Positions 8,816 through 16,266 of a DNA stretch of 64,000 nt are shown piece after piece. This DNA is from Phycisphaerales bacterium (lineage in GTDB: Bacteria > Planctomycetota > Phycisphaerae > Phycisphaerales > UBA1924), in NCBI GenBank assembly GCA_020845755.1, contig JADLFE010000030.1, forward strand, positions 95,616-159,615, read 5' to 3'. The notes below the pieces were generated by a model. That model did no database searches. It was given only the letters and a program-made list of their open reading frames with translations, and was not told the origin of the DNA. Position 1 is the stretch's first letter, and the number at the start of each line of letters is the position of its first letter. Position numbers and translations under genes: made by a program.

Positions 8816-9586
8816 ATGCTCGCTGCTGAACGTCATCAGGCAATTGTGACACGCGTGTTGGAACGGGGCGCGGTGCGGGTTGCGCAGTTGGCGCGCGAGT
8901 TTGCCGTCACCGAGGAAACGATCCGCCGCGATCTTGAGAAGTTGGACGGCGAGGGCAAACTGCGTCGCACGCACGGCGGCGCGGTGCCGCTCGGTGATGA
9001 TCGGCACGAGACGCCGCTGGAGATTCGCGAGGCGGTGCAGACGCTGGAGAAGCGAGCGATCGCGCACGTGGCGGCGCGGCACATCATCGAGGGGGACGTG
9101 ATCGCGTTGGACGCGAGTTCCACCGCACAGGCCGTGGCGCGCGATCTCCCGAACATCGCGGTGACGGTGGTAACGAACTCGATCGCGGTGGCGTCGTCGC
9201 TGATGGACCGCGGTCGTGTGCGGGTGTTCCTGTGCGGCGGGATGATGGACGGGCCTTCGCGTTCGATGGTGGGCCCGGTCGCTGAGCAGTTCCTGGCGAA
9301 GTTCAACATCAAGAAGGCGTTTGTGTCGTGCCAGGGGCTCGACCTGGAGCGAGGTCTGTCTGTGACGGCGGACGAGCACGCGTCGATCAAGCGACGGATG
9401 ATGGATCTTGCGGAGAAGGTGTACGTCGTCGTCGACAGCAGCAAGTTCGGCGTGAAGGCGGTGGAGTTCTTCGGCGAGATCAACGAGGTCGACGTGGTTA
9501 TCGTCGACGACGGCGTCGAGAAGGTCGCGGTGGACGCGCTGAAGACGATGGGTGTCGAGGTCGAGGTGGCCGCGGTAGCGCGCTAG
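8816..9586 (+). CDS. DeoR-family transcriptional regulator
   Basis: 256 residues from the ATG opening MLAAERHQAIVTRVLERG. The N-terminal winged HTH covers about residues 6-57, with the DeoR signature VTEETIRRDLEKLDGEGKL, followed by RTHGGAV. The rest is a DeoRC sensor domain related to ribose-5-phosphate isomerase (LDASSTAQAVAR, LCGGMM). DeoR proteins usually repress sugar-use genes and are released by a phosphorylated sugar. The divergent isomerase-like gene across a 209-base gap is the obvious target, together with autoregulation. I see no certain operator in that gap. Confidence 0.9.
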   Translation: MLAAERHQAIVTRVLERGAVRVAQLAREFAVTEETIRRDLEKLDGEGKLRRTHGGAVPLGDDRHETPLEIREAVQTLEKRAIAHVAARHIIEGDVIALDASSTAQAVARDLPNIAVTVVTNSIAVASSLMDRGRVRVFLCGGMMDGPSRSMVGPVAEQFLAKFNIKKAFVSCQGLDLERGLSVTADEHASIKRRMMDLAEKVYVVVDSSKFGVKAVEFFGEINEVDVVIVDDGVEKVAVDALKTMGVEVEVAAVAR

Positions 9587-9600
9587 GAACATCGGGCGCA

Positions 9601-9876
9601 TCAAACGTGCGAGTCCGAGGGAGATTCACCGGGCAACTCGCCCTTGGGTGCCTCTCGTGCCTCGGTGTCGATGATATGGAAGACGTCATCGACGCGGGCC
9701 CGAAAGGCCGCCGCGATGCGCATCGCGAGAAGGACCGACGGAACATAGCGAGACTGCTCGAGCAACACGATTGTCTGGCGTGTGCAACCGACACGATCCG
9801 CCAGCGCCTGCTGGGTCATTTCGCCGTGCTCGAAGCGGAGGCGGCGGATGCGATTGGTCAGTTGATGCGTGGTCAT
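9601..9876 (-). CDS. XRE-family HTH transcriptional regulator
   Basis: 91 residues. The HTH covers about residues 5-62: NRIRRLRFEHGEMTQQALAD, then VGCTRQTIVLLEQSRY, the typical Cro/C1 fold with a YPS/YVPS end. The short Asp/Glu-rich tail has no known domain. It begins four bases after the stop of the membrane protein gene upstream, so the two form a transcription unit. Small XRE regulators paired with a membrane protein of unknown function are widespread in bacteria and archaea. It probably controls its own promoter at about 10483-10511. Confidence 0.88.
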   Translation of the reverse strand: MTTHQLTNRIRRLRFEHGEMTQQALADRVGCTRQTIVLLEQSRYVPSVLLAMRIAAAFRARVDDVFHIIDTEAREAPKGELPGESPSDSHV

Positions 9877-9880
9877 GAGT

Positions 9881-10447
9881 TCAGCGCACGCGGTACCCGA
9901 GCAGGAGACCCGCCGGGAGCGCCAAGGCCCACACGACGAGGATGCACCAGAATGACAGCCCTATGAACGCGATGGGCACATGCCCGTTGCTCCAGAAGAC
10001 CTCGGTGAGAGCGATCATCCACGCGGCGGCTACAACGAGCGTGGATACCGCCTGACAGCCTGGGGCGCGGGCCAGGATCTGTTCGTCGCGCTCGTCGAGG
10101 ACGATGTGCCCCCGCGCGGCGCGACGGCGCGCAATCCAGATTGGCACGGTCGCGGAGATCGCGGCGGCCAGCGCCAGCATGCTGACCAGCAGTCGCACGC
10201 CCGCACGCCCGTGGTAGGCCCCTGGACCTTCCAGAAGCACGATCATCGTGCCTGTCACGGCGAAGACGAACGAACTGGCACACGCGGTGATCGCCAGACG
10301 CTGCATGGGGGCGGTGGGCAGGGCCGAATTTCCCGGGACCGCGGCATGGGCTGCGGGTCTGGTCATCGCGATGGAAAAGGAGACCGAGATCGCGGTCACT
10401 CCGATCGCCGTCATGATCGAGATGACCATCCACAGGAGATTCGACAC
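9881..10447 (-). CDS. four- to five-helix membrane protein paired with XRE regulator
   Basis: 188 residues from a GTG chosen because AAAGGAG lies six bases upstream; a longer ATG form starting at 10465 would bury that ribosome site. It has about five hydrophobic segments. A cytoplasmic loop between the third and fourth holds RRRAARG followed by DERDEQIL. That loop motif, and the partner regulator, resemble DUF2178-type proteins. No catalytic motif is visible and the function is unknown. Confidence 0.75.
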   Translation of the reverse strand: MSNLLWMVISIMTAIGVTAISVSFSIAMTRPAAHAAVPGNSALPTAPMQRLAITACASSFVFAVTGTMIVLLEGPGAYHGRAGVRLLVSMLALAAAISATVPIWIARRRAARGHIVLDERDEQILARAPGCQAVSTLVVAAAWMIALTEVFWSNGHVPIAFIGLSFWCILVVWALALPAGLLLGYRVR

Positions 10448-10482
10448 GGGCACTCCTTTCGGCAAAGGACGACGTCGGTCTG

Positions 10483-10511
10483 AATGTACGCCGTATATGT
10501 CTTTATGTCAA
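10483..10511 (-). promoter_or_regulatory. sigma-70-type promoter of the XRE/membrane protein unit
   Basis: On the minus strand, a perfect -35 TTGACA (10506-10511), a 17-base spacer and -10 TACATT (10483-10488) precede the GTG at 10447. An imperfect inverted repeat with outer arms GTACG and CGTAC and inner ATAT blocks surrounds it (about 10486-10522), a plausible autoregulatory operator. Confidence 0.7.
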
Positions 10512-10613
10512 ATATGACGTACACGCGTTGACATGGAGACTTGGCCGGCAGGGTCACGAAGGGGCGGATGGGGAAAGCGGGCGTACGGTGTGCGGTCATC
10601 GCATGTGGGGCAT

Positions 10614-10643
10614 GAAAAAGCCCCGCGTTTCCGCAGGGCTTTC
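10614..10643 (-). terminator. rho-independent terminator of the prepilin-like gene
   Basis: Read on the minus strand: AGCCCTGCG, GAAA loop, CGCGGGGCT, then TTTTTC. It begins about 35 bases after the prepilin-like stop and ends transcription from that gene. Confidence 0.85.
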
Positions 10644-10676
10644 GATCAGACGATTGCAGATCGGACAGTGAGCGGA

Positions 10677-11684
10677 TTAGTCAACCCAGGTGTCGATCGC
10701 GGCAGCGCCCGAGTCAGCGCCGGTGACGGTGCTGTACGGACGGAGGAACGCGTTGCCGGCCTTGTTGCAGGCGTCCTTGCTGTAGGCGCCCTTGTAGTTG
10801 ACATCGACCTTGGAAACGGTGGCATCAACCGGCTTGCCGTCGTCGTCCTTCTCGGCCATGAAGAGGTTGTCCGGGCGGGTGCGCTTGCCGGCCTGGAGCC
10901 CGGTGAAGTTGTAGGTGAGGGTCTCGGGGTCGGCCTTGACTTCGAAGTTGACGTGGTTGTCGTTGTAGCCGATGTTGCCTTCCCAGGTGGTGCGCGAGCC
11001 GTGGATCAGGAGGGTGTTGGAGTTGACGCCGACCTCGGGGTTGACGTCGGTGAGGACCCAGCCGTTCTCCGCGTCACCCTTGTAGATCGGGCCGCGGTTG
11101 CCGATGCAGGTCTCGGTGGCGTTGAAGGAGTTGCTCCACTTGGCGCGCTGCTTGCCGAAGGGGGGCGTGTGGGCGTAGGAGTTGTGGCTCTTGCCCTTGT
11201 TGTCGGCGTGGCTGGCGGTTTCCTTATCGAGGGGGGTTCCCTGGAAAGAGGGGTCCCAGAGGGCCTTGGTCTTGTCGGAGTCCTTGGCGTCCTTGGGCTG
11301 GTTGAGTTCGTACTTGTTGTACTGCTCGACGGAGCCGTTCGCCTCGGCGGGTCCGACGCAGATTTCGGTGGGGATGTTGCCGTTGAAGATCATGAGGGAG
11401 AGGATGTGGCGGGTAGTGTCCTTCTGGAAGGCCAGTTTCGGATCGGTGGGATCGATGGTGGCGTTGGCCTTATCGAGGACGCTGGGGAGGGGATAGAGGT
11501 CGCCGTTGTTCTGAGCCCAGAGCGCCATCGCCGAGACGATGCCGCGGACCTGAGTCTGGTCCTTGAGCTGGCGGGCCGAGGCGCGGGCCTTGCCGAGGGC
11601 CGGCAAGAGGATGCCGATCAGCAGGGCGATGATGGCGATGACGACGAGCAACTCGATGAGCGTGAAACCTTTACGAGCCTTCAT
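10677..11684 (-). CDS. type II secretion/pilin-like protein with N-terminal methylation motif
   Basis: 335 residues from the ATG with GGAG seven bases upstream. The N-terminus MKARKGFTLIELLVVIAI is a textbook type IV prepilin/pseudopilin signal: cleavage after Gly6, Phe7 methylated, Glu11 as the conserved E5. After the hydrophobic helix comes a large, Asn/Asp-rich globular domain. A GYNDNHVNFE stretch late in the protein resembles the H-x9-DG segment of planctomycete prepilin-like proteins. These occur in very high copy in Planctomycetota and their roles (secretion, adhesion, fibres) are mostly untested. A monocistronic unit is likely, given the strong terminator downstream. Confidence 0.88.
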   Translation of the reverse strand: MKARKGFTLIELLVVIAIIALLIGILLPALGKARASARQLKDQTQVRGIVSAMALWAQNNGDLYPLPSVLDKANATIDPTDPKLAFQKDTTRHILSLMIFNGNIPTEICVGPAEANGSVEQYNKYELNQPKDAKDSDKTKALWDPSFQGTPLDKETASHADNKGKSHNSYAHTPPFGKQRAKWSNSFNATETCIGNRGPIYKGDAENGWVLTDVNPEVGVNSNTLLIHGSRTTWEGNIGYNDNHVNFEVKADPETLTYNFTGLQAGKRTRPDNLFMAEKDDDGKPVDATVSKVDVNYKGAYSKDACNKAGNAFLRPYSTVTGADSGAAAIDTWVD

Positions 11685-12163
11685 ATGGAACTCCAGTAAG
11701 GCGATGGGTGCGGCGGGCACTCCGGCACGCCCAAGCCCGTTGTTGACGACCGAGGAAAGACCACAGGACGATTGACGTTTGGGGGAATTGCCGGGGTGGT
11801 CGTCGCGTGTGAGCGCGGACTGGACCAAAAACCGGCGAATCGCCGACGCTTCTTCGGGATGCTCGACACCGCCCGCCGCTCGGTCGTCTTAGTCGGCGAA
11901 GGGCCTTGAGCAAACCGGTCAGGATGTCGGCAGGCTTGAGGCTCCTTTTCGGAGCATCAGGTGGCGGCGAGTGCCGCCTATGAGAGCATTGGGAATCAGA
12001 AAACCGAACCGAAACCCGCTGCCTGCCCGCCCGGGAAAATCCGGGCGTAAAAGAAGGGTACCGGAAATGATATCCGCACGTCAAGTGGTTCGGTTCCCGG
12101 GCCCAGAGAAAATCAGGGAGAAGGGCGGCGGACCGGCACCCCGGATGTGGTATACCGTCGGCC
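11685..12163. other. 479-base gene-free leader region between prepilin-like gene and ridA
   Basis: No credible gene. Two compact hairpins are visible: GCTCC, TTTTC, GGAGC at about 11941-11955, and GGCGGC, GAGT, GCCGCC at about 11963-11978. Neither has a T run. On the minus strand they fall in the long 5' leader of the prepilin-like gene, on the plus strand upstream of ridA. No known riboswitch could be matched by eye. Confidence 0.4.
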
Positions 12164-12670
12164 ATGTCAACCCAACCCGCTGGCGTCACCTCCCCCACTG
12201 ATCCCGAATCTGCCCTTGCGAAGATGGGGCTCGTGCTACCCACACCGGCGAAGCCCGTGGCCGCGTATGTTCCGACGAAGATCACAGGGTCGCTGCTGTA
12301 TGTCGCAGGGCAGATCCCTATGAAAGACGGGCAGATGATGTTCAAGGGATCGCTGCCGGGCGCTGTGAGCATCGAGCAGGGGATCGAATGTGCGCGGCAG
12401 TGCGCTTTGAATGGCCTGGCGGCGGCGAAGGCGGCGTTGGGCAATCTGCGATGCATCAAGAGCGTGATCCGGCTGGGTGTGTTCGTGGCGAGCGAGCCGG
12501 GGTTCTATGACCAGCCGAAGATTGCCAACGGGGCCAGCGAGTTGATGCTCGCGGTGTTCGGCGAGGCGGGGCGTCACGCACGGGCCGCGGTCGGGAGCAT
12601 CGCGCTCCCGCTGGGCGCACCGGTTGAGGTGGAATTTCTGTTCGAGGTGTCGGCGGGCGAGTGCCCGTGA
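12164..12670 (+). CDS. RidA/YjgF/UK114-family protein
   Basis: 168 residues. The family pattern is clear: an N-terminal G.L.P.P..P...Y, then LLYVAGQIPM, a central GLAAAKAALGNL helix, and the C-terminal ARAAVGSIALPLGAPVEVEF segment. It belongs to the longer YjgH-like branch because of its length and because the last segment reads ALPLGAPVEVEF where RidA itself has CVAALPRDA-VEIE with the catalytic Arg. The Arg in ARAAVG may take part. RidA hydrolyses reactive enamines and imines, but this branch is not well characterised. The arginine genes follow after 80 bases. Confidence 0.85.
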   Translation: MSTQPAGVTSPTDPESALAKMGLVLPTPAKPVAAYVPTKITGSLLYVAGQIPMKDGQMMFKGSLPGAVSIEQGIECARQCALNGLAAAKAALGNLRCIKSVIRLGVFVASEPGFYDQPKIANGASELMLAVFGEAGRHARAAVGSIALPLGAPVEVEFLFEVSAGECP

Positions 12671-12715
12671 GATCGTCGCCGGCCGCGGGGACATCGGGCG
12701 GGGCGGTGTCGCCGC

Positions 12716-12743
12716 TTGACTGTTTATTCACTTGGTGAATAAT
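12716..12743 (+). promoter_or_regulatory. argR promoter, apparently leaderless
   Basis: A -35 TTGACT (12716-12721), 16-base spacer and -10 AATAAT (12738-12743) place transcription start at or within a base or two of the argR ATG (12749). No Shine-Dalgarno lies before that ATG. Confidence 0.6.
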
Positions 12744-12749
12744 CATCCA
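12717..12749 (+). promoter_or_regulatory. two ARG boxes in front of argR
   Basis: TGACTGTTTATTCA (12717-12730) and TGAATAATCATCCA (12736-12749) each match the enterobacterial ARG-box core TGAATWWWWATTCA with about two differences and are five bases apart. Paired boxes at near one-turn spacing are how ArgR hexamers bind. The boxes cover the -35 and -10 elements, so ArgR with arginine would block its own promoter. Confidence 0.7.
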
Positions 12750-13219
12750 TGAGCGACAAGGTCCGCCGACATCTCGTCGTCAGACGCCTGGTGCAGCGTG
12801 GCGGGGTCGCCAACCAGGATGAACTCCAGCGGTTGCTCCACGACCACGGCATCGAGGTCACGCAGGCCACCCTCTCCCGCGATCTGCGTGAGTTGGGTGT
12901 CCTGAAGGGGCCGGGCGGGTACGTCCTCCCCGAATCAGGAACTCCGAGCGGGATTGAGGCTGGCGAGGCGACGCTGGTGCTTCGCTCGTATCTGCGGGAC
13001 GCCGTAGCGGCGGGCACGCTGGTGGTCGCCAAGACCGGGCCGGGTCAGGCGCCGGCGCTGGCCCTGGAGTTTGACCGCGGCGCGTGGCCCGAGATCATCG
13101 GCACGATCGCGGGGGACGACACGGTCTTCATCGCAACCGAAACCAACGCGACGGCACGGGCGCTCGCATCGAAACTGACCGGCGGCACGCGCCGCCAGAG
13201 CAAGCGAGGGCGGGCATGA
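12749..13219 (+). CDS. argR: arginine repressor ArgR
   Basis: 156 residues. The N-terminal winged HTH (about 5-60) has LVQRGGVANQDELQRLL and VTQATLSRDLRELGV, the ArgR DNA-reading helix. The C-terminal domain (about 80-150) holds GTIAGDDTVFIATET, the oligomerisation and arginine-binding segment with its Asp pair. ArgR senses arginine as a hexamer and represses biosynthesis. It is the first gene of the arg block, and its TGA overlaps the argC ATG. The start is fixed by the family's N-terminus even though it has no ribosome site. Confidence 0.95.
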   Translation: MSDKVRRHLVVRRLVQRGGVANQDELQRLLHDHGIEVTQATLSRDLRELGVLKGPGGYVLPESGTPSGIEAGEATLVLRSYLRDAVAAGTLVVAKTGPGQAPALALEFDRGAWPEIIGTIAGDDTVFIATETNATARALASKLTGGTRRQSKRGRA

Positions 13220-14256
13220 GTGCACGCATCGTCATTGTCGGTGCCGGGGGCTACAGCGGCGCGGAACTTGCCGAGATTCTGCTCGGTCACCCATCGGCGA
13301 CGATCGTCGCGCTGGCCGCCTCGGCACGGCGCGAGAAGGGTGACGCGACCGCGTCGCGGTTTGACGAACTCTTCACGCGGTTCCGGGGGCGGCTTGAACT
13401 TCCCGTGGTCGCGGCCGACGCGCCGAGGATCCGCGAGATGAAGCCCGATTGTGTCTTCCTCGCGACGCCGCACGAGGCGAGCCTCGAACTCGCCGCGGCG
13501 CTGCGCGATGTGCTCGTGATCGACCTCTCGGCCGCGTTCCGCCTGAAGGACGCGGCGCAGTACCCCGTGTTCTATGGCTTTGAGCACACGGAGCAATCGC
13601 TGCTTTCGCGCGCGGTGTATGGCCTGCCCGAGTTGTATCGCGATGCGATCCGCACGGCGAACCTGATCGCGGCGCCGGGGTGCTATCCGACCAGCGCGAT
13701 CCTACCCCTCGCTCCGCTTGTTCGGGCGGGCGCGGTGCGAAGCGGTACGCGCCCGATCATCGATTCGACCAGCGGCGTGAGCGGCGCGGGGCGGGGCCTG
13801 ACACTGAAATCGCTGTACTGCGAGGTGAGCCTGCAGGCGTACAACGTCTTCAAACATCGGCATCAGCCGGAGATCGACGCCTATGCGGGGTGTGGGACGA
13901 TCTTCACGCCGCACCTGGGCGCGTTCGATCGCGGGATTCTCTCGACCATCCACGTCGAGATCGCGCCGGGTTGGAACGCCGAGCATGTCGAGCGGACGCT
14001 CCGCGCGGCGTATGGGAACGAACGCTTCGTTCGCTTGTGCGGGGCGGGTGTCTGGCCGTCGGTCGCGGACGTACGACGGACCAACTTCTGCGACATCGGC
14101 TGGGCGGTCGACGAAACGAAATCGCACCTCATTCTTGGATCGGCGATCGACAACCTGACCAAGGGCGCCGCTGGCCAGGCGGTGCAGTGCATGAATATCC
14201 GCCTCGGATTCGCGGAGAATGCGGGCCTTGGCGATGCGCACGGAGGGACAACGTGA
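13216..14256 (+). CDS. argC: N-acetyl-gamma-glutamyl-phosphate reductase
   Basis: 346 residues from an ATG overlapping the argR stop. The NADP Rossmann motif is GAGGYSGAEL near residue 8. The catalytic cysteine is Cys156 in APGCYPTSAILPLAPL. The HRHQPEID and TPHLGAFDRGI segments are typical of ArgC. The enzyme makes N-acetylglutamate semialdehyde, the third step of arginine synthesis. The stop overlaps the argB GTG (GTGA), so both should be co-translated. Confidence 0.96.
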   Translation: MSARIVIVGAGGYSGAELAEILLGHPSATIVALAASARREKGDATASRFDELFTRFRGRLELPVVAADAPRIREMKPDCVFLATPHEASLELAAALRDVLVIDLSAAFRLKDAAQYPVFYGFEHTEQSLLSRAVYGLPELYRDAIRTANLIAAPGCYPTSAILPLAPLVRAGAVRSGTRPIIDSTSGVSGAGRGLTLKSLYCEVSLQAYNVFKHRHQPEIDAYAGCGTIFTPHLGAFDRGILSTIHVEIAPGWNAEHVERTLRAAYGNERFVRLCGAGVWPSVADVRRTNFCDIGWAVDETKSHLILGSAIDNLTKGAAGQAVQCMNIRLGFAENAGLGDAHGGTT

Positions 14257-15062
14257 ACGACGGCCCTCTGGTTGTGAAGGTCGGCGGCACGGGCGTGGAT
14301 GATCCAGCGTCGGGGTCGGCGTTGTGGCGCGCCATCATCGACGCGCACGAAGTGCTGGAGGGGAAACTCGTGCTCGTCCACGGCGGCGGGCGCGCTGTTG
14401 ATCAGCACCTGACGCGGCTTGGCATGAAGTCGGAGCGAGTCGACGGCCTGCGCGTCACGCCGCCGGAGCAGATGGGCGAGATCGCCGGCGTGCTCGCGGG
14501 GCGCGTGAACAAGGGCGTGGTGGGAGCGATCAACGCGATGAGCGCCGGGCTGGCGGTCGGCCTGTGCCTCGGCGACGGCGACTTGTTGCGCACCGAAAAG
14601 AAGACGCTGGCCGGCGGCTGTGACCTTGGGCGCGTCGGCACGCCAGTCGCAAGCGGGCCAACCAACGGCCTGCTCTCGATTCTCATGCGCAACAACGTGC
14701 TCGCGGTCGTTTCGTCGATCGGAATCGGGTTCGACGGCGGGCTGCTCAATGTCAACGCCGACGACGCGGCGGCGGGTATCGCGCAACGCTACAAGGCCCG
14801 CGCCCTGGTGCTGCTCACAGACGTGCCGGGCGTGCTGGACGAGGGCAAGTCGTTGGTTGAGAAACTCGACGGCACGGGTATCGAATCAATGATCGCACGC
14901 GGGATCATCCACGGTGGGATGGTGCCCAAGGTCAGGGCCGCGCTCTCGACCGCTGTGCTTGCGGGCTGCCCGGTCGTCATCGCCTCGTGGGCCGAGCCGG
15001 CGGCCATCGTCCGTATAGCCCGCGGCCAGAGCGGCGGGACCCGTATCGTTGGCGGGGCGTAA
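14253..15062 (+). CDS. argB: acetylglutamate kinase
   Basis: 269 residues, slightly short but complete for the amino-acid kinase fold. VVKVGGTGV at the N-terminus and VLVHGGGRAVDQHL bind ATP and substrate. NVNADDAAAGIA and LLTDVPGVL are the family's later signatures, and IIHGGMVPKVRAA closes the active site. It phosphorylates N-acetylglutamate, usually the arginine-inhibited step. The N-terminal helix that marks arginine-sensitive hexameric forms is absent, so feedback control may rest on ArgR (inference). GTG start overlaps the argC stop. Confidence 0.95.
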   Translation: MNDGPLVVKVGGTGVDDPASGSALWRAIIDAHEVLEGKLVLVHGGGRAVDQHLTRLGMKSERVDGLRVTPPEQMGEIAGVLAGRVNKGVVGAINAMSAGLAVGLCLGDGDLLRTEKKTLAGGCDLGRVGTPVASGPTNGLLSILMRNNVLAVVSSIGIGFDGGLLNVNADDAAAGIAQRYKARALVLLTDVPGVLDEGKSLVEKLDGTGIESMIARGIIHGGMVPKVRAALSTAVLAGCPVVIASWAEPAAIVRIARGQSGGTRIVGGA

Positions 15063-15083
15063 CGCCCTTCGGAGCATCTGAGT

Positions 15084-16136
15084 ATGCCAAAGTCGGCTTC
15101 ACAATCGAGCAAGTCAAACGCCAAGCCCGGCAAATCGGGCGAGAAGAGCAAGGCGCCGCGATCGCGCGAGACCGCACATTCGAGTTCTCACTCGTCCTCG
15201 CTCGCGCCCGGGAGCGATCTGCTCACGCTCTCGCACCTTTCTCGGGGAACGATCGAGGACCTCTTCTTGCTCACCCGCGAGATCAAGCGCGATATCCGCC
15301 CGTTCCGCCACGCGCTCGACGGCAAGGCGGTCGTCATGCTGTTCGAGAAGCCGTCGCTACGCACGCGGGTGTCGTTCGAGGTCGGCATCAACAAACTCGG
15401 CGGCACCGCGATCTACATGGACCACGGGAAGCAACGTCTCGGCGAGCGAGAGAGCGTGAAGGACTATGCCCTCAACCTCGAGCGCTGGGTGGAGTGCATC
15501 GTGGCCCGCGTCTACCTGCAGACGGTGCTTGAAGAAATGGCCGACGCGTCGCGCGTGCCGGTGATCAACGCGCTCTCGGATCGATTCCACCCGTGCCAGG
15601 CGCTGGCGGACATGTTCACGCTGCTGGAACAGTTCGGCACGATGCGTGATCGACGCATCGCGTATATCGGCGACGGCAACAACGTGTGCAATTCGCTCAT
15701 GCACGCCGCGACGATCCTGGGCGTCGGGATGGTCGTCGTGACTCCCGAGGGATTCGAGCCTCCCGCGAGCGTGATCGACGACTGCGAGCGATTGGCCGCG
15801 GTATCGGGCTCTGAACTGGTAATCAGCAGCGACCGCGAGAAGCTGCACGGCTGCGACGCGGTGTACACCGACGTGTGGCTGTCGATGGGGCAGGGCGCTG
15901 GCGCCGCGGACGAGGCCGCCAAGCGCCGGGCGAAGTTCGAGCCCTATCGCGTGACGCCGGAGTTGATGTCGCTGGCGCGGAAGAATGCCCGGTTCATGCA
16001 CTGCCTCCCGGCGCACCGCGGCGAGGAAGTCGTCGACGAGGTGATCGACTCGCGTGTATCGATTGTCTATGACCAGGCCGAGAACCGGATGCACGCCCAG
16101 AACGCGCTGCTCGTGAAACTCCTAGGGAATCAGTAG
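15084..16136 (+). CDS. argF: ornithine carbamoyltransferase with Ser/Lys-rich N-terminal extension
   Basis: 350 residues, about 40 longer than usual. Carbamoyl-phosphate site SLRTR at 91-95 (STRTR in most OTCases), HPCQ at 169-172, DVWLSMGQ (usually DVWVSMG), and HCLPA with His306 and Cys307. The enzyme turns ornithine plus carbamoyl phosphate into citrulline. The first 45 residues are Ser, Lys and His rich and precede the point where OTCases normally begin. No alternative start codon occurs near residue 45, so the extension seems genuine. An acetyl- or succinyl-ornithine transcarbamylase is less likely given argC and argB only, but cannot be excluded. Spacing to argB is 21 bases. Confidence 0.9.
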   Translation: MPKSASQSSKSNAKPGKSGEKSKAPRSRETAHSSSHSSSLAPGSDLLTLSHLSRGTIEDLFLLTREIKRDIRPFRHALDGKAVVMLFEKPSLRTRVSFEVGINKLGGTAIYMDHGKQRLGERESVKDYALNLERWVECIVARVYLQTVLEEMADASRVPVINALSDRFHPCQALADMFTLLEQFGTMRDRRIAYIGDGNNVCNSLMHAATILGVGMVVVTPEGFEPPASVIDDCERLAAVSGSELVISSDREKLHGCDAVYTDVWLSMGQGAGAADEAAKRRAKFEPYRVTPELMSLARKNARFMHCLPAHRGEEVVDEVIDSRVSIVYDQAENRMHAQNALLVKLLGNQ

Positions 16137-16151
16137 TCATCCAATTCACGA

Positions 16152-16170
16152 GCCGGCCGAAAGCCGGCTT
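16152..16170 (+). terminator. hairpin between argF and argG
   Basis: AGCCGGC, loop CGAAA, GCCGGCT: a perfect seven-pair stem 15 bases after the argF stop. There is no strong T run, so it may attenuate or stabilise the transcript more than end it. Confidence 0.45.
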
Positions 16171-16266
16171 GACCGATCGACCTCGTGCCGCCCGCAGCGT
16201 GCGAGCGCGACCTCACAAAGAACCACCCACACCCGCAAGGGTGCCTGACAGAAAGAGAGAATCGAC

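Noticed and set aside
11941..11978. cyclic-di-GMP-type riboswitch
   Set aside because: A GCAAACC word near 11910 recalls the class, but the other conserved parts and the two-helix order could not be found on either strand.
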